From: Desulfobacterales bacterium
Lineage (GTDB): Bacteria; Desulfobacterota; Desulfobacteria; Desulfobacterales; UBA2174_A
Reading direction: 5' to 3'
Length of the DNA: 27,701 bases
NCBI GenBank assembly: GCA_025454075.1
Contig: JALOPD010000032.1
Span: 1-27,701 of the forward strand
This document shows, in pieces, positions 1 through 7,846 of this stretch. The position numbers and the translations under genes were made by a program. Every line of letters starts with the position of its first letter. The stretch's first letter is position 1. The notes beneath the pieces are model-generated. The model worked only from the letters and a program-made list of their open reading frames with translations. It searched no databases and was not told the DNA's origin.

Positions 1-1
1 C

Positions 2-619
2 GAGAACTTTGACGACCGTTTCAAGGTTCTGGAGGCGTTTCTTGCCACCGAAAAGCATGTGACCGCGGACGAACTGGCCGGGCGGCTCAACGCCAAGGGT
101 GCGGGGCTCTCCACCGATTTTGTGCGGGATACCCTGAAGATGCTCAGTCGCCTGGGTTTTGCCCGTCAGAGCCGGTTCGACAACGGCGTGGTTCGCTACG
201 AGCACCACCACCTCGGCGATCACCACGACCACATGATTTGCACCAAGTGCGGCAAGATCATCGAGTTCAAGGTGGACCGCCTCGAAGCCTATCAAATCAA
301 GATTGCCGCGAACCATGGATTCCACATGCTGCGGCACAAAATGGAGATCTACGGCATCTGCGCCGACTGTTTGAGGGAGAGATCCCGTCAGATGCCCCTG
401 ACCATGGCCAAGGCCGGCGAAAAACTGGTGATCCGGGAGATCACCGGGGGGGCGAACGTGCGCCTGAGGCTGATGGCCATGGGGCTGCGTCAGGGGGATG
501 CCATCGAAGTCATCACCAACAACAATCAGGGCCAGATGGCGATATCCGCCGATTTGAAGCGGTACGTCCTCGGCCGGGGCTTGGCGCAGAAGATCGTCGT
601 CGAACCCCCCGGCCGTTGA
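2..619 (+). CDS. Fur-family metalloregulator fused to a C-terminal FeoA domain (5' partial)
   Basis: The reading frame is open from base 2, so the start lies upstream of the window; 205 codons are visible. The first part is the end of a Fur winged helix (ATEKHVTADEL, then the recognition region), followed by the Fur metal-binding and dimerisation domain: a His-rich segment (HHHLGDHHDHMICTKCG) and two CxxC pairs (CTKC, CADC) that normally hold structural zinc. From about residue 136 of the visible part a complete FeoA/SH3-like domain follows (PLTMAKAGEKLVIREI, then RLMAMGLRQGDAIEV). Fur proteins repress iron or other metal uptake genes when metal-loaded. FeoA domains usually assist the FeoB ferrous transporter or form the SH3 tail of DtxR regulators. 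The fusion therefore looks like a metal sensor with an added SH3 module. The metal specificity is not readable from sequence. It is probably cotranscribed with the radical SAM gene 40 bp downstream. Confidence 0.93.
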   Translation, partial: ENFDDRFKVLEAFLATEKHVTADELAGRLNAKGAGLSTDFVRDTLKMLSRLGFARQSRFDNGVVRYEHHHLGDHHDHMICTKCGKIIEFKVDRLEAYQIKIAANHGFHMLRHKMEIYGICADCLRERSRQMPLTMAKAGEKLVIREITGGANVRLRLMAMGLRQGDAIEVITNNNQGQMAISADLKRYVLGRGLAQKIVVEPPGR

Positions 620-659
620 GCCGCCCGGCCGCCCCGGGATCCGCCGCTGCGAAACCGCC

Positions 660-1595
660 ATGCCCACGCTCGAGCCGGCCTACCTCCAGACCCACCGCAG
701 CGGCCTTCTGCGCCGCAAGGCGGGACAGGCGCTGGAGCGTCTTTCCGCCTGCGCGCTGTGCCCGCGCCGGTGCGGAGTGAACCGGCTGTCCGGCGAGACC
801 GGGGTGTGCAAGACCGGTCGCCTGGCTTCGGTCTCCAGTTTCAACGCCCATTTCGGCGAAGAAGCCCCACTGGTCGGCGAGCACGGTTCGGGAACAATCT
901 TTTTCGCCCACTGCAACCTGCTGTGCCTTTTCTGCCAGAACTTCGAGATCAGCCATCAGGGCATCGGCCGGGAGGTCACGGACGAGCGGCTGGCCGGCAT
1001 GATGCTGGGGCTCCAGCGGCTGGGGTGCCACAACATCAACTTCGTCACGCCCTCGCATGTCGTGCCGCAGATCCTGGCCGCGCTGGAGATCGCCGCCGCT
1101 CGCGGGCTGAACGTGCCGCTGGTCTTCAATTCCGGTGGATACGATTTGCCCGAAACGCTGGCGATTTTAGACGGGGTGATTGACATCTACATGCCGGACT
1201 TTAAATTCTGGGACCCGGAAATCGCGCGCTCAACCTGCGAGGCGCCCGATTATCCCGAGGCGGCACGGCAGGCGCTGGTGGAGATGCACCGCCAGGTGGG
1301 GGACCTGGAGATCGGCGAGGACGGGATTGCCCGGCGCGGGCTGCTGGTCCGGCATTTGGTCATGCCGGCAGGCATGGCCGGAACCCGCCAGGTCATGCGC
1401 TTCATCGCCCGGAGGATATCGCCCCGAACCTATGTCAACGTGATGTCCCAATACCGGCCTTGCGGCCGGGCGCATGAGGTGGCGGGGCTGGAAACGGCGC
1501 TTTCGCCGGCCGAATACCGCCGGGCCGTCGAGGAGGCCGCTGAAGAGGGCATCACAAGGCTCGACCGGCCGCACCGGGTTTTGCGATGGGTGTGA
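660..1595 (+). CDS. PflX-like radical SAM protein
   Basis: A protein of 311 residues with the radical SAM signature C85-NLL-C89-LF-C92 (CX3CX2C), which binds the [4Fe-4S] cluster that cleaves S-adenosylmethionine. An N-terminal Cys group (C31, C34, C38, C50) precedes it, as in the PflX family (COG1313; often named putative pyruvate formate-lyase activating enzyme). The family's substrate is not established, and no glycyl-radical enzyme lies in the window, so the name should not be read as a function. The ATG lies 40 bp after the Fur-FeoA stop, and the 3' end reaches or overlaps the phosphatase start, suggesting one transcript. Cytoplasmic. Confidence 0.88.
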   Translation: MPTLEPAYLQTHRSGLLRRKAGQALERLSACALCPRRCGVNRLSGETGVCKTGRLASVSSFNAHFGEEAPLVGEHGSGTIFFAHCNLLCLFCQNFEISHQGIGREVTDERLAGMMLGLQRLGCHNINFVTPSHVVPQILAALEIAAARGLNVPLVFNSGGYDLPETLAILDGVIDIYMPDFKFWDPEIARSTCEAPDYPEAARQALVEMHRQVGDLEIGEDGIARRGLLVRHLVMPAGMAGTRQVMRFIARRISPRTYVNVMSQYRPCGRAHEVAGLETALSPAEYRRAVEEAAEEGITRLDRPHRVLRWV

Positions 1596-1603
1596 ACACC
1601 CCT

Positions 1604-2239
1604 ATGGAACGCATTTTTGCCATCGGCGACGTCCATGGATGCCATGACCAGCTGCTCGATCTGCTGGGCCGCATACCCATCGACTGGTCCGGCGACCGGA
1701 TGGTGTTCATGGGGGATTACATCGACCGCGGCCCGAAATCCTTTGAGGTGGTGGAGCACCTGATCGGACTGCAGGCCCTGCATCCCGGCATCGTTTTTCT
1801 GAAGGGCAACCACGAGCAGATGCTCATGGATTATCTTTCCGGAAAAGATCGCATGACGTATCTCTACAACGGCGGCCAGCAGACCCTGGAAAGCTACCTG
1901 AATCACGCCGGGCCGAGGGCCAAATACCCGATTCCGGACGCGCATCTCCGTTTTTTCGAATCCCTGGCGCTGTTTCATGAAACCGAGACTTACATTTTTG
2001 TGCACGCCGGTCTGCGCCAGGACGTACCCATGGATCAACAAGCCCCCGAGGATCTGTTGTGGATTCGCGAGAAATTCATCTACACGACCCGGTCCTTCGG
2101 CAAGCGCGTGGTCTTCGGTCACACCCCGTTTGACGAGCCGCTGGTGGACCCGAACAAGATCGGAATCGACACCGGTGCGGTCTTCGGGAACAAGCTGACA
2201 TGCCTGCAGTTGCCGGAAGAAAAATTTTTCTTTTCATGA
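1604..2239 (+). CDS. Metallophosphoesterase, PPP / diadenosine tetraphosphatase type
   Basis: A calcineurin-like phosphoesterase of 211 residues. It has the three PPP-family metal motifs in order: GDVHG (residues 8-12), GDYIDRG (37-43) and GNHEQ (68-72), with later metal-ligand His residues in FVHAG and FGHTP. Such proteins are either bacterial Ser/Thr protein phosphatases or symmetrical Ap4A hydrolases; the sequence alone does not decide. The ATG at 1604 puts the GDVHG motif at the usual distance from the N-terminus. An in-frame ATG at 1586 would overlap the upstream radical SAM gene and add six residues. The stop codon lies inside the first arm of a long hairpin. Confidence 0.87.
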   Translation: MERIFAIGDVHGCHDQLLDLLGRIPIDWSGDRMVFMGDYIDRGPKSFEVVEHLIGLQALHPGIVFLKGNHEQMLMDYLSGKDRMTYLYNGGQQTLESYLNHAGPRAKYPIPDAHLRFFESLALFHETETYIFVHAGLRQDVPMDQQAPEDLLWIREKFIYTTRSFGKRVVFGHTPFDEPLVDPNKIGIDTGAVFGNKLTCLQLPEEKFFFS

Positions 2240-2271
2240 ACGGCCGCACGGGAGGCCGTGCGGCCGTTCAT
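2236..2271. terminator. Perfect 16-bp hairpin over the phosphatase stop codon
   Basis: Arms 2236-2251 and 2256-2271 are perfectly complementary (ATGAACGGCCGCACGG and its complement) around a GAGG tetraloop. The TGA stop at 2237-2239 is part of the stem. No T-run follows on the + strand, so this is not a textbook intrinsic terminator. It may terminate with Rho, or protect the 3' end of the upstream message. Confidence 0.6.
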
Positions 2272-2319
2272 ACCAAATAAAGAAATAGTCCAATTTCAGG
2301 AGCTGAAAAGGACAGGGGC

Positions 2320-2751
2320 ATGCGAAGGGGTTTCAGCGTTTTGATCCTGGTGGTCTTTTTGTGCTCGGCGGTGCAGGCGGCCGAGCGGATGGCGGTGAGC
2401 GTCAAAGAGGCAAACGTCCGCGCCAATCCCCAGCCCAATGCGGACGTGCTTTGGAAGATCGAAAAATACCACCCGGTCGAGGTCTTCGAGACCTCCGGGG
2501 TCTGGCTGCGCTTCAAAGACTTCGAGGGCGACGGCGGTTGGGTCCACAAATCCATGCTGGACAAGACCCCGACCGTCATCACGAAGCAGAACGGCTGCCA
2601 TCTGCGTGCCGGACCGGGCACCGACCAGCCGGTGCTCATCAAGATCGACAAGGGGGTCCCCTTCAAGGTGCTCAAACGGGAAGGCCGTTGGATCCACGTC
2701 GAGCACGCCGACGGCGACAAGGGCTGGCTGAACGACTCCCTGGTGTGGTAA
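2320..2751 (+). CDS. Secreted protein with two bacterial SH3 (SH3b) domains
   Basis: A protein of 143 residues. It starts with a Sec signal peptide (MRRGFSVLILVVFLCSAVQA, cleavage expected after AQA-like VQA). Two SH3b repeats follow, roughly residues 24-82 and 83-143, each with the typical NVRANPQPNADVLWKI / HLRAGPGTDQPVLIKI core and a GW(V/L) turn. SH3b domains commonly bind cell-wall peptides, so a periplasmic envelope role is likely. There is no catalytic domain. A purine-rich stretch with GGACAGGGG lies just before the ATG. Confidence 0.82.
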   Translation: MRRGFSVLILVVFLCSAVQAAERMAVSVKEANVRANPQPNADVLWKIEKYHPVEVFETSGVWLRFKDFEGDGGWVHKSMLDKTPTVITKQNGCHLRAGPGTDQPVLIKIDKGVPFKVLKREGRWIHVEHADGDKGWLNDSLVW

Positions 2752-2821
2752 GCATCGGTCACACGGCCGCTTTTTACGGCACATTCCATCAACCTTCAAC
2801 CCTCTAAACCATGAGCCGCGG

Positions 2822-3829
2822 ATGTCCTCTGAAAAAAGAACGGGTCAGCGAAAAACGATTGTGGGGGTCGGCTCGGCGCTCGTCGACATCCTCACCCACG
2901 AGGACGATGCGTTCCTGTCCGAATCCGGTGCCGTTAAGGGCGGCATGGTCTACGTCGACAAGGAGCACATCGAACAGGCCCTGGCGCGCGCTTCCGGGCA
3001 GCCGGCCGTCGTGCCCGGCGGGTCGGCCTGCAACACGGTGGTCGGGGTCGGCCGGCTGGGCGGCCGCGCGCGTTTCGTCGGAAAGCGCGGCAATGGGAAG
3101 ATGGGCGATTTTTTCGAAAACTCGCTGCGCTCCAACAATGTCGACCCCCGGCTCTTCCGGTCGAATGTCTCAACGGGCCGCGTGCTTTCGATCATCACCC
3201 CCGACGCCCAACGCTCCATGTTCACCTTTCTGGGGGCGGCCGCCGAAACTCGGCCGGAAGACATCCGCGAGGATTTGTTTGCCGACGCCGCGATCGTGCA
3301 CATCGAGGGCTACCTGCTGTTCAACCCGCGGCTGATCCTGGCGGCGTTGACGGCGGCCAAGTCCGCAGGGGCCTTGGTGTCCCTGGATCTCGCCAGTTTC
3401 AATGTGGTGGAGGAGTCGCGGAGTTTGCTGTCGGAGGTGGTGAAGGAACACGTGGACATCCTCATCGCCAACGAAGATGAAGCCCGGGTCTACACGGGGG
3501 AATCCGAGGCGCAGCCCGCCATCCGGGCGCTCAGCCGGGGGGTGGATATCGCCGTCTTGAAGCGCGGCGCGCAGGGCAGCTTGATTTCACGGGGTGGGCG
3601 CATCGTCACGATTCCGGCCGAAGGCGACGGACGGGCGGTCGACACCACCGGAGCCGGAGACTTGTGGGCGTCCGGTTTTCTCTTCGGCCTCGTGGAAGGG
3701 TACCCGCTTGAAAAATGCGGCGCTGTGGGCTCCGCCTGCGGCTATGAGGTGTGCCAGGTGGTGGGCGCGAGCATTCCCGAGGACGGCTGGCGGAGGATAC
3801 GAAAATTGCTGGAAAAAAGAGACAATTAG
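2822..3829 (+). CDS. PfkB-family kinase, adenosine kinase-like
   Basis: A PfkB/ribokinase-fold sugar or nucleoside kinase of 335 residues. The substrate-side glycine motif is VVPGGSACNTVVGVGRLGG near residue 61. The C-terminal anion-hole/ATP signature is DTTGAGD at 274-280, where D280 is the expected catalytic base. The overall pattern (GGSACNT, FVGKRGNGKMGDFF, YLLFNP) matches bacterial proteins annotated as adenosine kinase, which phosphorylate adenosine to AMP; other PfkB substrates cannot be excluded. An out-of-frame ATG at 2811 was rejected. The TPR gene follows after 97 bp, probably cotranscribed. Confidence 0.85.
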   Translation: MSSEKRTGQRKTIVGVGSALVDILTHEDDAFLSESGAVKGGMVYVDKEHIEQALARASGQPAVVPGGSACNTVVGVGRLGGRARFVGKRGNGKMGDFFENSLRSNNVDPRLFRSNVSTGRVLSIITPDAQRSMFTFLGAAAETRPEDIREDLFADAAIVHIEGYLLFNPRLILAALTAAKSAGALVSLDLASFNVVEESRSLLSEVVKEHVDILIANEDEARVYTGESEAQPAIRALSRGVDIAVLKRGAQGSLISRGGRIVTIPAEGDGRAVDTTGAGDLWASGFLFGLVEGYPLEKCGAVGSACGYEVCQVVGASIPEDGWRRIRKLLEKRDN

Positions 3830-3914
3830 GGCTATAGACACCCGGTCGCGAGCATGCGCGGCTATTCGAACGGCCCGACCCGTTGTGCCGGGGCGGCCTA
3901 GGAGATTTCGATTT

Positions 3915-3920
3915 AGGAGG
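3915..3920 (+). promoter_or_regulatory. Shine-Dalgarno site that fixes a GTG start
   Basis: A perfect AGGAGG sits 6 bp before the GTG at 3927. It decides the start of the TPR protein. The same frame is open back to 3594, but that upstream part lies inside the kinase gene. Confidence 0.85.
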
Positions 3921-3926
3921 ACACCC

Positions 3927-4616
3927 GTGGCGGCAGCAAAAAAAAAGACCCGCAAGGAGCTTCTGAAGGAGCCGGATGAATTCCTCACCCTATCATCGCG
4001 GGCTCTCAACTGGTTCGCGCAGCACAAGAAAGAGATCAACGGCGCCGTGCTCGGGGTGCTGGCGTTGGCCGTGCTGGTTTCCGGCTACGTGTTTTATGTC
4101 AACCAGCAAGAGGCCAAAGCGGCATCGCTTCTGGCGCAGGCCCTTGACAAGCTGGATCGTCTCGGCGCCGGGAAGCCCACGCCGAAGACCGTTCAGGACG
4201 TGTCCGAAGATTTCCGGAGGGTTTTCAACGACTACGGGAGCCGCTCCAACGGCAGCATCGCCCGGCTGATTTACGCCAACCTGTGCTATCAGGCCGGCGA
4301 CTATCAGCAGGCCGCGGATCTATACAAAGCCTCCCTGCCCCGATTTGCCGACCAGCCGCTGGTCCACTTCCAGATCCTGAAGAGCCTGGGGTACACCTAC
4401 GAAGCGCTCAAAGAGCCTGCGACGGCGGTGGCGTATTTTGAGCAGGCGCAGGCGGCCGGCGACAAGAGTCTCCAGGACGACGTTCTGTTTCTGCTGGGGG
4501 ATCTTTACGCCCGGATGGGCCAGAAGGAAAAGAGCGTGGACGCGTTCAAGCGGATCCTCAGCGATCACCCCGAATCGGTCTACGCCAGCCTGGTCAGGAA
4601 AAAAGTGAACGGCTGA
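3927..4616 (+). CDS. Membrane-anchored TPR protein (YfgM/TPR_21-like)
   Basis: A protein of 229 residues from GTG 3927. The N-terminus is short and Lys-rich, and a single transmembrane helix spans about 38-59 (VLGVLALAVLVSGYVFYV). The rest is helical, with TPR-type repeats after about residue 110 (Y.AGDYQQAADLYK, Y.ALKEPATAVAYFEQA, LYARMGQKEKSVDAFKRIL). The arrangement matches the YfgM-like TPR_21 family, which are inner-membrane proteins with a periplasmic TPR domain linked to Sec-dependent folding. The second to eighth codons contain a run of nine A (3938-3946). Confidence 0.8.
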   Translation: MAAAKKKTRKELLKEPDEFLTLSSRALNWFAQHKKEINGAVLGVLALAVLVSGYVFYVNQQEAKAASLLAQALDKLDRLGAGKPTPKTVQDVSEDFRRVFNDYGSRSNGSIARLIYANLCYQAGDYQQAADLYKASLPRFADQPLVHFQILKSLGYTYEALKEPATAVAYFEQAQAAGDKSLQDDVLFLLGDLYARMGQKEKSVDAFKRILSDHPESVYASLVRKKVNG

Positions 4617-4628
4617 ATTTTGATAGCT

Positions 4629-4682
4629 TTGGACAAACGTCTCTGTGCTTCGCCGCCTTCGGGCACAGGGACTATTGTCCAA
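4629..4682. terminator. Two-tier inverted repeat between convergent genes
   Basis: The outer arms are TTGGACAA (4629-4636) and TTGTCCAA (4675-4682). The inner arms are TCTCTGTGC (4640-4648) and GCACAGGGA (4663-4671), pairing with one G-U wobble. The loop is 14 nt. The element fills the gap between the TPR gene and the convergent sigma-54 regulator. There is no T-tract on either side, so a bidirectional terminator is only a reasonable guess. Confidence 0.5.
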
Positions 4683-4689
4683 CGTCCGC

Positions 4690-5709
4690 TCAGTGCTTTG
4701 CGCCTACTTCAAGATTGTACTTCCTAATTTTCTGGTTGAGCCCGCTTTTGCCGATGCCGAGAATTTCTGCGGCATGGGCCTGAACATTTTTGGCCATTTT
4801 CAATGCCCGTTCAATCATTTCTTTCTCAATCAACTCCAACGTTTCATAGAGCTTGGCTCCCGTCGGGATGCTGTCAATAAGCCTTGCATTGTAGACGTTT
4901 GCTTTGAACCAGTTCGGCAGATCTTTTATCGTGACAAGTCCGTCTTCGCATAGAATAATTGCACGCTCAATTACGTTTTCCAACTCACGGATATTCCCCG
5001 GCCAACTGTATTCGTAAAACAATCGGATTACCTCCTGTGACAGCCCCTTAACAGGAACAGTCGATTGGTTGGAGGACTCATATTTTTTGATAAAGTGGTC
5101 TACAAGCAATTGGATGTCCTCCCAACGAAGTCGAAGGGGAGGGATCACGATATGGACGACATTCAGGCGGTAAAACAAGTCCTCGCGAAAACGTCCGGCC
5201 CGCATTTCATCCTTGAGATTCCTGTTGGTGGCGGTGATCACGCGAATGTCCACGGCGACCGAACGAATTCCGCCGACGCGCTCAAACGTTTTTTCCTGGA
5301 GCACCCGCAGCAGTTTGACCTGCAGATTTGGGGACAACTCACCGATTTCGTCCAGAAACAGGGTCCCGCCGTGGGCGAGCTCGAATCGCCCCTTTTTGCT
5401 TGAGACGGCACCGGTGAAGGCCCCCTTTTCGTGGCCGAACAACTCGCTTTCGAGCAGGCTTTCCGCCAGGGCGGAGCAGTTGACGGCTACAAATGGACTT
5501 TCACGCCGCGGGCTGTTGAAGTGTATTGATTTGGCCACCAGCTCCTTGCCCGTACCGCTCTCCCCCTCGATCAGAACGGTGGCGTTTGATGGGGCCACTT
5601 TCTGAATGGTTTCGAAGACATCTCGCATGGTTTTGCTTTTTCCAATGATGTTTCCGAACCGGTATTGCGACTCGACGGCGCTGCGCAGGCGGCGGTTTTC
5701 CTTGACCAC
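4690..5709 (-). CDS. Sigma-54 AAA+ activator and Fis-type HTH (3' part of a split response regulator)
   Basis: This part carries a full sigma-54 interaction domain: Walker A GESGTGKE, the sigma-54 contact loop GAFTGA, Walker [10 protein letters not shown], and the arginine region [16 protein letters not shown]-terminal Fis-like helix-turn-helix follows ([16 protein letters not shown]). All of these are intact. The GTG at 5709 is only a nominal start: the same frame continues upstream with linker-like sequence ([16 protein letters not shown]) that belongs to the end of a receiver domain. Translation from here lacks the receiver, and no Shine-Dalgarno site was seen. The 3' half is clearly less GC-rich than its neighbours (26 of 60 bases G+C at 4801-4860, against 38 of 60 at 6241-6300). 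Confidence 0.85.
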   Translation of the reverse strand: MVKENRRLRSAVESQYRFGNIIGKSKTMRDVFETIQKVAPSNATVLIEGESGTGKELVAKSIHFNSPRRESPFVAVNCSALAESLLESELFGHEKGAFTGAVSSKKGRFELAHGGTLFLDEIGELSPNLQVKLLRVLQEKTFERVGGIRSVAVDIRVITATNRNLKDEMRAGRFREDLFYRLNVVHIVIPPLRLRWEDIQLLVDHFIKKYESSNQSTVPVKGLSQEVIRLFYEYSWPGNIRELENVIERAIILCEDGLVTIKDLPNWFKANVYNARLIDSIPTGAKLYETLELIEKEMIERALKMAKNVQAHAAEILGIGKSGLNQKIRKYNLEVGAKH

Positions 5710-5744
5710 CTGGTAAATCGAGATGGCTTTCTTGACGTAGAGGG

Positions 5745-6056
5745 TCAGCCGCTCGTTGTGTAACTGTAGGCGCCCTTCTGCATGGCCTCGACCGCCTTGT
5801 CGACGGTCCCGTGGGCGGTCATCATGATCACCGGCAGCTCCGGGTCGTTGGCCTTGATCTGCTCGAGCAGTTCGATGCCGTCCATGCCCGGCATCTTCAT
5901 GTCGGTGAGGACCAGGTCCAGGTCGGAGGACTTCTGGATCTCCAATGCCTCTAAACCGCTGACGGTGGTGAGCACCTCATAGCCTTCCTCTTCCAGAACG
6001 GCACTGAGCACCAGCAGGTAATTCTTCTCGTCATCGACCACCAGAATGGTTTCCAT
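5745..6056 (-). CDS. Response regulator receiver domain (5' part of a split gene)
   Basis: A receiver of 103 residues with the acidic pair D8-D9, the phospho-acceptor D52 ([11 protein letters not shown]) and the switch Thr in MMTAHG. It is expected to take phosphate from the histidine kinase encoded just upstream: the kinase stop lies 2 bp before this ATG. The domain ends prematurely at GAYSYTTSG. It therefore lacks beta-5 with the conserved Lys and alpha-5, so folding and phosphotransfer should be impaired unless the frame is restored. Confidence 0.8.
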   Translation of the reverse strand: METILVVDDEKNYLLVLSAVLEEEGYEVLTTVSGLEALEIQKSSDLDLVLTDMKMPGMDGIELLEQIKANDPELPVIMMTAHGTVDKAVEAMQKGAYSYTTSG

Positions 6057-6058
6057 AC

Positions 6059-7519
6059 TCAGGCCTTGTTTTCGGGAGGCGTGATGGGCAGATCGATCGT
6101 CACCCGGGCCCCGTGAGGCTCGCGGTTGGCAATCCGGATGCCGCCGCCGTGCGATTCGATGATGTTCTTCACGATGCCGAGCCCCAGGCCGGTCCCCTTG
6201 TCTTTGGTGGTGAAAAACGGGTCCCAGATCTTGTCGAGCAGGTCGGCCCGGATCCCCACTCCGTCGTCATCGATATCGATAATGACCCGGTTGCCCTCGG
6301 GGCGGATGGCGACCCGAATCCGGCCGCCTCCGGGCATGGCCTGCATGGCATTGATGAAAATGTTCAGGAACGACTGGTGCAGCATGGGCGCATCGGCCAT
6401 GACACCCGGCAAGGGGTGGTGGTAGTTTTTTTCGATGACATATCGCCCCTCCTCGATCTGGGCCGACAGGAAGGTGAAGTTTTTCTCGATGATGTCTTCA
6501 AGACGGCAGGGGCTCAGCTTCGGGCTGCGCGGCCTTGCGAAGTTGATGAAGTCGGTGATGATCCCGTTCAGCCGGGTGGCCTCCTCGACGATGATGTCCG
6601 GCAGCGTGTTGGCGGGGTCGGTTTTGGCGGCCTTTTTTTTCAGAAGCTCGGCGGAGCTGCGGATGATGCCCAAGGGGTTGCGGATCTCATGGGAAATGCC
6701 CGCCGCCATCTCGCCCATCGCCGACAGTCGTTCCGCCCGGCCCAGCAGCTCTTTGAGCCGCAGCCGCTCCTCGGCCCGTTTTTCAATGATGGCCTCGCCG
6801 CGCTGGACCACGAAGATGAGCACCACGAAAAGAGCACCCATCAAGACCGTGCAGGTGATGACCACCAGGATCTGGATGCGGAAGATGGTCTGGTAGTCTT
6901 CGGACAGGTCCTGCACGACTTCCACCACTCCCAGCACCGGGTCGGTGATCCGGCCGAGCGGCTCCTCCCAGCGCAGCGGCGCGAAAGTGACCAGGCGCAC
7001 GTCCTTCGGGAACCCCATGAGGATTTCAAGGAAACTGCCGCGCTGGACCAGCTTGGAGGTCGACCGGCCGGATTTGGCCTGCTCGAGCGCCGTGCCCCCG
7101 ACCGCCTTGACGCCGATGCGGTCTTCCTCGAAGCTGTAAGAGATGGTGTTGTTCATGCTGTAGATGTTGAGATCTTCCACCTTGAAGCTGTGAAGGGTGC
7201 TGCGGACGACATTGTCCATGCGCTCAAACTGCTCTTTGTTGCGCAGCTGGACTTTCCCGAACGTCATGCCGATAGGCAGGATGAACTGGATGAACACCTG
7301 GTGGTTCAGGTTCTCGATCAGGGCATGGGCGTAGTCCTCGCTTTTTTTGCGCTGCATGGATTTGACCCAATGGGTGTTGAGAATGGTCAGGATGATCGTG
7401 ACCGTGAAGATTACGACCAGCCCGGTGAACGTAAAATACTTGACCAGCCGGAACGGTTTTATTTTTTCCTCAGGCAGGCTGGCACCCACGGGTGCAGGGG
7501 AAGCGTTGTCGATGTTCAT
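6059..7519 (-). CDS. Two-TM sensor histidine kinase
   Basis: A membrane kinase of 486 residues. TM1 spans about 30-47, a periplasmic sensor domain of about 170 residues follows, and TM2 lies at about 217-240. A short coiled linker leads to HisKA with the phospho-acceptor H277 (GISHEIRNPLG). The HATPase domain has the N box (NIFINAMQAM), G1 (DDDGVGI), F box (FFTTK) and G2 (GTGLGLGI). The build resembles AtoS/ZraS-type kinases, which work with sigma-54-dependent regulators. That fits the receiver-AAA+ gene following on the same strand. The periplasmic signal is not recognisable. It differs from classical PilS, which has six TM helices. Confidence 0.9.
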   Translation of the reverse strand: MNIDNASPAPVGASLPEEKIKPFRLVKYFTFTGLVVIFTVTIILTILNTHWVKSMQRKKSEDYAHALIENLNHQVFIQFILPIGMTFGKVQLRNKEQFERMDNVVRSTLHSFKVEDLNIYSMNNTISYSFEEDRIGVKAVGGTALEQAKSGRSTSKLVQRGSFLEILMGFPKDVRLVTFAPLRWEEPLGRITDPVLGVVEVVQDLSEDYQTIFRIQILVVITCTVLMGALFVVLIFVVQRGEAIIEKRAEERLRLKELLGRAERLSAMGEMAAGISHEIRNPLGIIRSSAELLKKKAAKTDPANTLPDIIVEEATRLNGIITDFINFARPRSPKLSPCRLEDIIEKNFTFLSAQIEEGRYVIEKNYHHPLPGVMADAPMLHQSFLNIFINAMQAMPGGGRIRVAIRPEGNRVIIDIDDDGVGIRADLLDKIWDPFFTTKDKGTGLGLGIVKNIIESHGGGIRIANREPHGARVTIDLPITPPENKA

Positions 7520-7557
7520 TGAGCGAAAGTATAGGAGGAAACTCCAAGAGTTTCAAG

Positions 7558-7587
7558 GCTATAAAAAAAGGCGAAAAATTTTTTCAA
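7558..7587 (-). promoter_or_regulatory. Candidate sigma-70 promoter for the histidine kinase
   Basis: On the minus strand the -35 box is TTGAAA (7582-7587) and the -10 box is TATAGC (7558-7563), 18 bp apart, about 40 bp before the kinase start codon. The spacer is AT-rich. The fit is reasonable but unproven. Confidence 0.4.
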
Positions 7588-7797
7588 GTTTAACGCGCAC
7601 CAACCGATAAAGGAACCATAGACACCTCGACGGGTGAGGGCAATGAAGAACGCGTCGGCAATGTCGAGCCGGTTATCCCAGTTACAAAATATTGACGGTA
7701 TGTCGATGAAAGGTCACCCAACGCCGCGGTCGTTTGGCGAACGAAAAGACGGGCGAATGCCGAACGCTGCCGTTGGTTTTTTTAACAATCTGAAATC

Positions 7798-7823
7798 AAA
7801 GTGGATTGCGCTGAACCCACTTT
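7798..7823. promoter_or_regulatory. Dyad AAAGTGG-N12-CCACTTT, possible activator site
   Basis: Perfect 7-bp inverted arms (7798-7804 and 7817-7823) lie about 24 bp upstream of the sigma-54 -24 element. Fis-type enhancer-binding proteins bind such dyads upstream of -24/-12 promoters. It could be the binding site of the adjacent NtrC-type regulator, but binding is inference. Confidence 0.4.
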
Positions 7824-7846
7824 TCTGTTCATTTCGAATCCCCCAT

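Larger units (their letters stand above)
4690..6056 (-). pseudogene. NtrC-type response regulator interrupted by a frameshifting deletion
   Basis: The receiver (5745-6056) and the AAA+/HTH part (4690-5709) are two pieces of one gene. The receiver reads normally up to [10 protein letters not shown], where the family has roughly DY(I/L)TKPF. Instead the frame gives SYTTSG and stops, while the other frame resumes with [11 protein letters not shown]. Compared with the family layout, about 16 nt appear to be missing near 5758-5766, including the codons for the conserved Lys-Pro at the end of beta-5. The exact loss is inferred. A sequencing or assembly error is an alternative, but it would have to remove several codons, not one base. 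Confidence 0.7.

Noticed and set aside
6113..7522. A 469-codon frame antisense to the histidine kinase
   Set aside because: The kinase frame shows all expected catalytic motifs; the antisense frame is a by-product of GC-rich codon bias, rich in D, H, G and V without domains.
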